Shown: in pieces, positions 57,078 through 64,000 of the stretch | Layout of the letters: each line of letters starts with the position of its first letter | Position numbering within the stretch: the stretch's first letter is position 1 | DNA from: Acidobacteriota bacterium | GTDB taxonomy: Bacteria > Acidobacteriota > Blastocatellia > RBC074 | Direction of reading: 5' to 3' | Assembly: GCA_016196035.1 (NCBI GenBank) | Contig: JACPYM010000023.1 | Location: 1 to 64,000 of the forward strand | DNA length: 64,000 nt | Program-made: the position numbers and the translations under genes | The notes under the pieces: generated by a model | Told to the model about the DNA's origin: nothing | Database searches by the model: none | Seen by the model: only the letters and a program-made list of their open reading frames with translations

Positions 57078-58619
57078 CTATTCCCACTCAATCGTACTCG
57101 GAGGCTTTGAACTAATATCGTAAACAACTCGATTAACCCCCCGCACCTCACTGATAATCCTTTGACTAAGCCGCGCGAGCAAGTCATAAGGTAAGCGCGA
57201 CCAGTCTGCCGTCATTCCATCTTGGCTTTCAACTGCGCGGATGGCGATAACGTTTTCATAGGTGCGCTGATCTCCCATAACGCCAACCGTGCGTACTGGC
57301 AACAAAACAGCAAACACTTGCCATAGTTTATGATAGAGGCCAGCATCACACACTTCTTCCTGAATTATCTGATCCGCATCTTGTAAGACCCGAACTTTAT
57401 CCGCGTCAATATCGCCCAATATTCTTACGGCTAAGCCTGGGCCTGGAAAAGGGTGACGATCTACCAAATCAGAAGAAAGCCCCAGCGCACGACCAACAGC
57501 CCTGACCTCATCCTTAAACAGTTCGCGTAATGGTTCTATAAGTTTAAGGTGCATCTTTTCAGGCAAACCGCCCACATTGTGATGACTCTTGATCACTGCC
57601 GACGGCCCTTTAACCGATTGTGACTCAATCACATCGGGATAGAGCGTTCCTTGCACCAAAAAATCAACCTCACCCAATTTGACGGCTTCTTCCTGAAACA
57701 CTTCGATAAATTCATTGCCGATGATCTTTCGTTTGCGCTCCGGGTCAGATTCTGCTTTAAGCGAATTCAAAAAGCGCCCCCCCGCCGCGACTCCGACGAT
57801 TTGCAAATCATCAATTTGCTTAAACGCCTTAAGCACATCCTCAAATTCGTGCTTACGTAAGACCCCATTATCAACAAAGACACAGGTTAAGCGTTTGCCT
57901 ATAGCTTTTGAGACCAGCGCTGCGGCTACTGAAGAATCAACCCCGCCGGAAAGGCCGCAAATAGCCCTCCCCTCGCCAACTTGCGCACGAATCTGTCGAA
58001 TTGCATCTTCGATGAAGGACTCAGACGTCCAATCCCCCTTACAGCCACAGATGCTTTTGACAAAATTCTCTAGAATGTGGCTGCCATCAGGCGTGTGCGC
58101 GACCTCAGGGTGAAACTGAATCCCATACCAGGATTTGGCGGTGCAAGCCACTGCCCCCAACGAATTCTCACTTGCGGCAAGCACTTCAAACCCTGGCGGC
58201 GCAACTGTGACGTGATCTCCATGACTCATCCAAACCGGAAATTCGGTTGGAACATTAGCAAATAAGGGGCTGGTAGCTGTAATGCGTATCGTTGCGGCAC
58301 CGAATTCACGCCGGGCCGAAGGTTCAACCCGTCCGCCAAGAAAGTAGCTGAGCAGTTGTAAGCCATAACAAATGCCGAGAACCGGAGCACCTAGATGCAA
58401 AACCTCAACGGACGAATGCGGAGCATCCTTGTCATACACAGAACTCGGCCCGCCGGATAAAATGACCCCCTTGAGATTTCTTTGTTTCAGCAGTTCGGTT
58501 GATTGATTGTAGGGGTGGATTTCGCAATAGACCCCCAGTTCTCGAATGCGCCGGGCGATCAACTGCGTGTATTGCGAGCCGAAGTCCAGTATCACAATAG
58601 TTTCGAATGAATTGGACAC
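57078..58619 (-). CDS. guaA: GMP synthase (glutamine-hydrolysing)
   Basis: 513 residues. The N-terminal class I amidotransferase has the nucleophile Cys in [15 protein letters not shown] and the His-Glu pair in [10 protein letters not shown]. The ATP-PPase domain has [17 protein letters not shown], and the dimerisation domain ends in the conserved PPSTIEWE. It converts XMP to GMP. The GTG at 58619 ([16 protein letters not shown]) has GAGG eight bases upstream and is preferred to a GTG three codons earlier. Confidence 0.96.
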   Translation of the reverse strand: MSNSFETIVILDFGSQYTQLIARRIRELGVYCEIHPYNQSTELLKQRNLKGVILSGGPSSVYDKDAPHSSVEVLHLGAPVLGICYGLQLLSYFLGGRVEPSARREFGAATIRITATSPLFANVPTEFPVWMSHGDHVTVAPPGFEVLAASENSLGAVACTAKSWYGIQFHPEVAHTPDGSHILENFVKSICGCKGDWTSESFIEDAIRQIRAQVGEGRAICGLSGGVDSSVAAALVSKAIGKRLTCVFVDNGVLRKHEFEDVLKAFKQIDDLQIVGVAAGGRFLNSLKAESDPERKRKIIGNEFIEVFQEEAVKLGEVDFLVQGTLYPDVIESQSVKGPSAVIKSHHNVGGLPEKMHLKLIEPLRELFKDEVRAVGRALGLSSDLVDRHPFPGPGLAVRILGDIDADKVRVLQDADQIIQEEVCDAGLYHKLWQVFAVLLPVRTVGVMGDQRTYENVIAIRAVESQDGMTADWSRLPYDLLARLSQRIISEVRGVNRVVYDISSKPPSTIEWE

Positions 58620-58741
58620 TCTTTGCACCTCAGTATTTTTCTGATTGAAGATAGGTAAGAGGCCGTGAGTATACGCGAGCCATAACCAGAGAACAACCAG
58701 CCTGGCTGAAGCTTGACTGCAAGAACGGTGGCAGGGCTAGC

Positions 58742-59632
58742 TTATACTTCGATAGAGCCAGATGCTTCATTCGTCTTGCTTTTAGACGGTTGCCGCAGGC
58801 GCCCAAACAATCCTAGTAATTTCAAAAGCGGGCCGTGGATGACATACCCAAAACTCAGTACCAACAGCATCAGTTGAGAGTGAAACCAGATCAAAGCCAA
58901 TAAGAGAGAGAAAAGCGGAAGGGCGATAAATGGCTTGTTTGATTGAAAGCCAATGTCTTTAAAACTGGTATACCGTAACGTACTCACCATTAAGACAGCT
59001 AAGAACCCCATCCCTGCAAGTAGTGACCAACTCAAGAACTCTTTTTGTGGTGGCGAATACATGGCAATCGGCAAAGGGGCAAAATGAACTACAGCAGCCA
59101 GCATTCCTGCGGCTGGGGGGATGGGTAAGCCAACAAAATAACGTTTATCCAGCTTAGGAGTATTGCCGGGTTGAGCAAATTTCGGAGACCTCGCCATCAC
59201 ATTGAATCGGGCCAGGCGCAAAGCTCCGCAAATCAGGAAAAAAAACGAGATGGCCCAACTCCATTTTTCCAGGCCGATCGTTGAGCCATACCCCCAGGTG
59301 TAGGCCAAAACTGCAGGAGCAACTCCGAACGTCACCACATCCGCGATACTGTCCAATTCAACGCCAAATTCACTGGTGGTCTTTGTCATGCGGGCAATTC
59401 GGCCATCTAAGCCATCGAAAAGGACAGCGACCCCAATCGCAATCGCGGCCTTATCAAAAAGGTGCGCCGCTTCCGGAGCGGCCAGGTTTTGAAAAGCTTT
59501 GGCAGAGTTTATCACTGCGTAAAATCCGCACAAGATATTCCCAATAGTGAATGCACTCGGAATGATATAGATACCTTTCCGAATGCCTCGGCGCGGGGGA
59601 TTGCCTAGATTCGTTTCACTTGTATTCGTCAA
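58742..59632 (-). CDS. pssA: CDP-diacylglycerol-serine O-phosphatidyltransferase
   Basis: 296 residues of a multi-span membrane enzyme. The CDP-alcohol phosphotransferase signature DG-x2-AR-x8-G-x3-D-x3-D is intact (starting DGLDGRIAR, ending GVELDSIAD), and about seven hydrophobic helices follow. It makes phosphatidylserine, the precursor of phosphatidylethanolamine. No decarboxylase gene is adjacent in the window. A TTG at 59632 (MTNTSETNLG) with GGAG seven bases upstream is the preferred start; another TTG lies five codons upstream. Confidence 0.9.
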   Translation of the reverse strand: MTNTSETNLGNPPRRGIRKGIYIIPSAFTIGNILCGFYAVINSAKAFQNLAAPEAAHLFDKAAIAIGVAVLFDGLDGRIARMTKTTSEFGVELDSIADVVTFGVAPAVLAYTWGYGSTIGLEKWSWAISFFFLICGALRLARFNVMARSPKFAQPGNTPKLDKRYFVGLPIPPAAGMLAAVVHFAPLPIAMYSPPQKEFLSWSLLAGMGFLAVLMVSTLRYTSFKDIGFQSNKPFIALPLFSLLLALIWFHSQLMLLVLSFGYVIHGPLLKLLGLFGRLRQPSKSKTNEASGSIEV

Positions 59633-59745
59633 TGCGTGTCTCCGCAAATAAATTACACCTATCCAACCTGCGAGGCTCTACTCAACAGATAGTCCCAGGT
59701 TATGCACCTTAATCTGGTTAATTGATGGCGTGGATTCTAACACGA

Positions 59746-59779
59746 AGAGGGCGGAAACGCTGCTGCGTCTCCGCCCTCT
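59746..59779 (-). terminator. Hairpin after the ydcH-like gene
   Basis: A 15-position stem with one mismatch and a TGCT loop (AGAGGGCGGA-AACGC against GCGTC-TCCGCCCTCT). It lies about 40 bases after the ydcH-like stop and before pssA on the minus strand. The following TTCGTGTT is only weakly T-rich. Confidence 0.5.
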
Positions 59780-59815
59780 CAACTCTTGTTCACATATTTT
59801 GCCAAACCAGCCAGC

Positions 59816-60058
59816 TTAATGCGAGGTATTGCTCGACTTATACTTATGGACGATAGCCTCCATCTGATCTTTCAGATGGAGCTTTTTCTTTTTAAGCAAT
59901 ATCTCTTCCATTTGTTCATCAGTGTTTGGGAAGGATAATTCGGAAAGTTCATGTAATCGTTCATCGTATTGATGATGTTCACTCGCCAAAGCACGATAAT
60001 GCTCGTCATTAGCGAGAAGAAATTCTTTCAAGGATGTTTCAGTTGCTGGAATGCTCAT
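59816..60058 (-). CDS. YdcH-like small protein (DUF465)
   Basis: 80 residues, mostly helical: ALASEHHQYDERLHELSELS followed by EEILLKKKKLHLKDQMEAIV matches the short coiled-coil DUF465/YdcH family. The molecular role of the family is unknown. A strong AAGGAGGACAAGCCG precedes the ATG, indicating efficient translation. It follows rimI on the same strand by about 100 bases and is followed by a hairpin. Confidence 0.85.
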   Translation of the reverse strand: MSIPATETSLKEFLLANDEHYRALASEHHQYDERLHELSELSFPNTDEQMEEILLKKKKLHLKDQMEAIVHKYKSSNTSH

Positions 60059-60156
60059 CGGCTTGTCCTCCTTATAGGTAAGAGTTAGCGTTTAGGCGTC
60101 TGGTATCAGACAGGATGTGCAGATGGGCCGGATAATAATCCAAAGCCATTCGGTTT

Positions 60157-60660
60157 TCAAGATAGTCTCAAATTCAAATCGTGCTCTGCGTCCAAAATCT
60201 CAAGTCGAAAAAGGAGTGCGTCTTCTGGCGGGTCTCTGTAATAATCACGTCGTTTGCCAACCAGTACGAATCCGATGGATTTGTATAAACAGGTTGCTGC
60301 CAAATTGCTTTCCCGGACTTCTAAAAACGCTTGTCTGACTCCGCACTGCCAAGCCTGCCTAATGGCTACTGTCATCAGAGCCAACCCAATTCCCTGTCGG
60401 CGTGCAGTAGCAGCCACTACCAAGCTGTCCACTTCCAATTCATCAGGAACAATATACCCCGAAAACATCCCAATTAAGCTTCTGGAAGATCCCGAATCAT
60501 GGACTTCTATAGCAGTTAAAAGCAATGATTGAGAATTGGAGACCCGCCGCAATAGAGCCGCTTCACCTAGACTTTGCAGTCCTGAATCAATTTCGAGTTG
60601 GCAAGCGGCGGCAACGTCGGGCGCTGAGAGCAGTTCAATTTTATATGCTTTTTTTTGCAT
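60157..60660 (-). CDS. rimI: Ribosomal protein S18-alanine N-acetyltransferase-like GNAT
   Basis: 167 residues. GNAT motif A is clear in VDSLVVAATARRQGIGLALM (R-R-Q-G-I-G), with LEVRESNLAATCLYKSIGF for motif B and YYRDPPEDALLFRLEI at the end, as in RimI. It would acetylate the N-terminal Ala of S18 or related proteins. The ATG at 60660 overlaps the end of tsaB by 20 bases, the usual tsaB-rimI coupling. Frames starting further upstream only duplicate tsaB sequence out of frame. Confidence 0.88.
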   Translation of the reverse strand: MQKKAYKIELLSAPDVAAACQLEIDSGLQSLGEAALLRRVSNSQSLLLTAIEVHDSGSSRSLIGMFSGYIVPDELEVDSLVVAATARRQGIGLALMTVAIRQAWQCGVRQAFLEVRESNLAATCLYKSIGFVLVGKRRDYYRDPPEDALLFRLEILDAEHDLNLRLS

Positions 60661-61318
60661 ATTTGATCTCTGCGTCTGAAGGTCTGAGGTAATAAGCATG
60701 CAGTTCGGGATTGGGGTCATTTTCAAGAAAGTCATCCGCGTACAGTGCGAGCGTGACTGCCAGCGATGATTCCGGCCATTCGCATCGCTGCAAATAGTTA
60801 AGGGTAGACCGAAGGGACTCCGGGCCAATTATCGAAGCGCCCGAAGTTTCTGCACTCAGAAGTTCTGACAATTCAGTAATAGGCACGACCACATCGGGCG
60901 CGATCGTTTGAATGGGCATACGATGGCTTACAGACCGTTTCGCAACAATGACTTCATTTCTGCCTGCCTCAAGCACCACGATAAATTCACCCGGCACGCC
61001 TACTGAAAGGGCGGTAAGATCAATGGTATTCACTCCCAGAATGCGGCACTGTGCGGCTTGGGCTAAGCCCTTGAGAGCAGAAAGCCCAACTCGCAGCCCG
61101 GTAAAACTACCAGGCCCGGTGACTCCGGCAAAAAGATCTATTTGCGTTAGGCTTAATCCCGCCTTAGTTAATAGAGTTTGCAAATTACCAAAAAACGATT
61201 GTGAATGTGGGGCCTGGCTTTCATTGCATAGCGCAGCGATTAACGTGCGGTTTCTTGCCACAGCATAACTAGCCAGGGCTGCCGTTGTATCCACAGCAAG
61301 TACAATTTTCCCATCCAT
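60641..61318 (-). CDS. tsaB: tRNA threonylcarbamoyladenosine biosynthesis protein TsaB
   Basis: 225 residues of an ASKHA-fold protein: ILAVDTT-like IVLAVDTTAALASYAV, SQSFFGNLQTLL, and the signature GVTGPGSFTGLRVGLSALKGLA. With TsaD and TsaE it supports t6A37 formation in tRNA. The ATG at 61318 (MDGKIVLAV) with AAAGGA upstream is preferred to an in-frame ATG at 61348. It is divergent from mutS, sharing a 130-bp intergenic region. Confidence 0.93.
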   Translation of the reverse strand: MDGKIVLAVDTTAALASYAVARNRTLIAALCNESQAPHSQSFFGNLQTLLTKAGLSLTQIDLFAGVTGPGSFTGLRVGLSALKGLAQAAQCRILGVNTIDLTALSVGVPGEFIVVLEAGRNEVIVAKRSVSHRMPIQTIAPDVVVPITELSELLSAETSGASIIGPESLRSTLNYLQRCEWPESSLAVTLALYADDFLENDPNPELHAYYLRPSDAEIKYAKKSI

Positions 61319-61350
61319 ATATCGGTCGTCCTTTAACTGATTTGGCATGT

Positions 61351-61380
61351 TTGACAGCCCTGTAAATCAAATTATATATT
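61351..61380 (+). promoter_or_regulatory. Promoter of mutS
   Basis: A consensus TTGACA at 61351-61356 is followed after 16-18 bases by TATATA/TATATT (61373-61380), about 70 bases before the mutS ATG in the tsaB/mutS divergent gap. Confidence 0.65.
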
Positions 61381-61448
61381 GCGCTCGACCTGACAACAAT
61401 CAGCCGGATTTGCAACCCCTTTTCGCAAAGAATGATAGGATAAGTAAC

Positions 61449-64000
61449 ATGAGATCAACCGAAAAGGCTCCACAGCTTACTCCCATGCTAAGGCAATATC
61501 ACGAGATAAAAAGACAGTACCCCGGAACGCTACTTTTTTTTCGTTTGGGTGACTTTTACGAGTTGTTCTACGACGATGCTTTAATCGGTTCGCGCGAGAT
61601 GGAAATCACGTTGACGGCACGCCACAAGGAGCGCGGCTCGCCCGTGCCGATGTGCGGAGTACCCTATCACGCGGCGGCCAATTACATTGCCAAGCTGGTC
61701 AAGAAAGGCTACCGCGTGGCAATTTGCGACCAAGCCGAACCGGCACAAACCGCCAAACTGGTCAGACGCGAGGTCGTGCGCGTGATCACGCCCGGCACGG
61801 CGCTGGAAAACCAGTTACTAGAAAGTAAGCAGAACAATTATCTGGCTTCAGTCTGCGGGTCGGGCGAGGGGATGGGTTTGGCCTTGCTGGATATTTCTAC
61901 CGGCGAATTCCTGACCACACAGTTTCGCGGAGCCGAAGCGTGGCAACAGCTTCAGGAGCAACTGGCGATTTTTGCGCCGAAAGAGATCATCCTGCCGCAC
62001 TCCCTGTCACCTCTCTTTGCCAAACCAAAAAGTGCCGAACCCGCGCACACATCAGTCATCCCAACGGAAACAACCAATCCCCAAATATCAAGCGAATCAA
62101 AAACCACCCCGTTATCAGACTATCGAACTGCCAGCGAACAGGCGGCCTTGACCCATTTGGACGATTGGCTGTTCGGCTTTGAGCATGCGGAGTCTTTGTT
62201 GCGCACCCAATTGGAAGTGATTTCACTGGACGGGTTCGGGTTAGCGGGCAAAACCTTTGCCATCTGCGCGGCGGGTGCTGCGGTACATTATGTCAACGAA
62301 ACGCAGCGCGCACAGGCGACGCATTTGAGCGAGATCACATTCTTCGAGCAACACGACGCGCTGATTCTCGACGCACCGACGGTCAGTAATTTGGAGTTGG
62401 TCAGTGCTTCCAACGGCAGTACTGAGGGGAGCCTGTTTGGAATTCTGGATGAAACGATGACCGGGATGGGGGCGCGGTTGTTGCGGCAATGGCTATTGCG
62501 GCCGTCGGTCAAGCTGGGCGAGATCAACACGCGTCTGGATGCGGTCGAGGAATTGAAAACCGCGCCGATCAAACGCGATCAGATTCGGCGGCAGTTGGAG
62601 CCGATGGGCGACCTGGAACGGCTGGCCGGCAAGGTCACGCTGGGGCGGGCGAATGCGCGCGATCTGGTGGCGTTGCGGCAATCGCTGGAGGTCATTCCCA
62701 CGCTGCACCACACCATCGCCGAATCGCGGACTTCCCTGTTGCAGGTGTTGGCCGAAGGGCTGGATGAATTGGAAGACGTGCGTACCCTGATCACCGAAGC
62801 CGTCGCCGAGGAACCGCCCGCCGCCAGTAATGAGCCGGGGATGATCCGCGCAGGGTACAACCCTGAACTGGATGAGTTGCGGAATCTGGCGCAGAGCGGC
62901 AAAAGCTACATCGCGGCCATCGAAGCGCGCGAGCGGGGCCGTTCAGGTATCGCTTCACTCAAGGTTAAGTATAACAATGTCTTTGGTTACTTTATCGAGG
63001 TTAGTAATTCACATAAAGATAAAGTCCCATCTGAATATGAGCGCAAGCAAACTCTTGTGAATGCAGAACGGTTTACAACACCTGAGCTAAAAGAATATGA
63101 AATTAAGGTTTTAGGCGCGGAAGATCGCATCATTCAATTGGAAATAGAGCTATTTAGCTCGATTCGCCAGAGCATCGCTCGCGAGGTCAAACGCATTCAG
63201 GCCGTGGCCCGCGTTTTGGCGGCGCTGGACTGCCTGACTTCGCTGGCCGAGGTCGCGGCGCGGCGCAATTACACCCGGCCCGCACTGCACGAAGGCGATG
63301 AGATCAAGATCATGGGCGGGCGCCACGCGGTCATTGAGACGCTGGGCGAACGCTTTGTGCCGAATGACCTGCTGGTCAACAACACGACCGACCGGTTGCT
63401 GATCATCACCGGGCCGAATATGGGCGGCAAATCGGTCTTCCTGAAACAGACCGCCCTGATCGTCATCCTGGCGCAGATAGGCAGCTTCGTACCCGCCGCA
63501 TCGGCTTCGTTGGCGCTGGTGGATCGCATCTTCACGCGGGTGGGCGCGTCGGACAATCTGGCGCTGGGCCGTTCAACCTTTATGGTAGAGATGACCGAGA
63601 CCTCGAACATCCTCAACACCGCCACGCCGCGCAGCTTGGTGCTGCTGGACGAGGTCGGACGCGGGACGGCGACCTTCGACGGATTGTCGCTGGCCTGGGC
63701 GATTGCCGAATACCTGCACGACCACGGCCAGCACAATGCCAAGACGCTCTTCGCCACGCACTACCACGAACTAACCGAACTGGCGAAGCTGCGCCCCGGC
63801 GTGCGCAATTATCAGGTCGCCGTGTCCGAAGCCGGCGGCGACATCGTCTTCCTGCGCCGCGTCGTGCCGGGGAGCGCGAGCAAAAGCTACGGTATAGAAG
63901 TCGCACGGTTGGCCGGGTTGCCGAAAACGGTGATCGAACGGGCGCGGGAGATTCTGACGAATTTGGAGCAGAACGAACTGGATGTGACTGGCAAACCGAA
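61449..64000 (+). CDS. mutS: DNA mismatch repair protein MutS, 3' partial
   Basis: The frame is open from ATG 61449 to the window end (about 850 residues seen). The N-terminal mismatch-recognition motif is in FFRLGDFYELFYDD (Phe-x-Glu). The connector, lever and clamp domains follow. The ATPase has Walker A GPNMGGKSVFLKQTALI near residue 655, Walker B LVLLDEVGRGTATFDGLS and the ATHYHEL switch histidine. It recognises replication mismatches. The stop codon and any mutL partner lie beyond the window. Codon use is uneven: AT-leaning at the 5' end and again at about 62955-63180, GC-rich elsewhere. Confidence 0.96.
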   Translation, partial: MRSTEKAPQLTPMLRQYHEIKRQYPGTLLFFRLGDFYELFYDDALIGSREMEITLTARHKERGSPVPMCGVPYHAAANYIAKLVKKGYRVAICDQAEPAQTAKLVRREVVRVITPGTALENQLLESKQNNYLASVCGSGEGMGLALLDISTGEFLTTQFRGAEAWQQLQEQLAIFAPKEIILPHSLSPLFAKPKSAEPAHTSVIPTETTNPQISSESKTTPLSDYRTASEQAALTHLDDWLFGFEHAESLLRTQLEVISLDGFGLAGKTFAICAAGAAVHYVNETQRAQATHLSEITFFEQHDALILDAPTVSNLELVSASNGSTEGSLFGILDETMTGMGARLLRQWLLRPSVKLGEINTRLDAVEELKTAPIKRDQIRRQLEPMGDLERLAGKVTLGRANARDLVALRQSLEVIPTLHHTIAESRTSLLQVLAEGLDELEDVRTLITEAVAEEPPAASNEPGMIRAGYNPELDELRNLAQSGKSYIAAIEARERGRSGIASLKVKYNNVFGYFIEVSNSHKDKVPSEYERKQTLVNAERFTTPELKEYEIKVLGAEDRIIQLEIELFSSIRQSIAREVKRIQAVARVLAALDCLTSLAEVAARRNYTRPALHEGDEIKIMGGRHAVIETLGERFVPNDLLVNNTTDRLLIITGPNMGGKSVFLKQTALIVILAQIGSFVPAASASLALVDRIFTRVGASDNLALGRSTFMVEMTETSNILNTATPRSLVLLDEVGRGTATFDGLSLAWAIAEYLHDHGQHNAKTLFATHYHELTELAKLRPGVRNYQVAVSEAGGDIVFLRRVVPGSASKSYGIEVARLAGLPKTVIERAREILTNLEQNELDVTGKP

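Noticed and set aside
63900-64000. Apparent lack of a mutS stop codon
   Set aside because: This is simply the window edge; motifs are intact up to the end.

Overview
The window looks like a chromosomal segment of an Acidobacteriota genome, probably close to Blastocatellia. The pointers are an Oar-like TonB receptor with a carboxypeptidase-regulatory-like plug extension, a Solibacter-type TIGR03437 secreted protein, very large secreted proteins built from putative-Ig repeats, a DUF5117-type zinc metalloprotease, and frequent GTG/TTG starts. This assignment is inferred from gene content; there is no rRNA in the window.

Layout. 1-1011 is the right-hand part of a decayed IS3-family element. It has cut off the signal peptide of a family 5 (peptide-type) solute-binding lipoprotein (to 2504), which is followed by a PPOX-type flavoprotein and a ROK-family regulator with a clear promoter/palindrome. 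4.7-20.6 kb is a glucuronoxylan utilisation locus: a truncated TonB receptor, a GH35-type glycosidase, a GH67 alpha-glucuronidase, a glucarate-dehydratase-like enolase-superfamily enzyme, a hexuronate-type MFS transporter, a GNAT protein, a GH43 xylosidase, a GH3 glycosidase, a Tat-exported Nif3-like protein and a CE15 glucuronoyl esterase. Together they would strip methyl-glucuronic acid and ester links from xylan, release xylose, and import and oxidise the uronic acid. 20.7-24.1 kb holds trmL and acnA. 24.8-38.2 kb holds two giant secreted proteins (2671 and 1663 aa) with very different front ends but a shared C-terminal region of about 420 residues. 38.4-40.8 kb is a siroheme sulfite/nitrite reductase preceded by a promoter, a tiny ORF with four consecutive Cys codons and a terminator hairpin, which I read as a cysteine attenuator. 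41.2-45.0 kb holds a zinc metalloprotease and a TIGR03437 protein. 45.4-64.0 kb is a visibly less GC-rich housekeeping block: parB-parA, a DUF151 nuclease-family gene, miaB, recN, cpoB-like, ssb, accA, dnaE, guaA, pssA, a ydcH-like gene, rimI-tsaB and the start of mutS, which runs off the window.

Across the first 45 kb lie seven palindromic intergenic elements: one perfect 56-bp palindrome plus three pairs of related hairpins of roughly 85-176 bp. They sit at or just after stop codons, and one supplies the last codons and stop of the GH3 gene. The strongest candidates for undescribed biology are the Cys-leader attenuator in front of the sulfite reductase, this paired hairpin-element population, and the shared C-terminal region of the giant secreted proteins.
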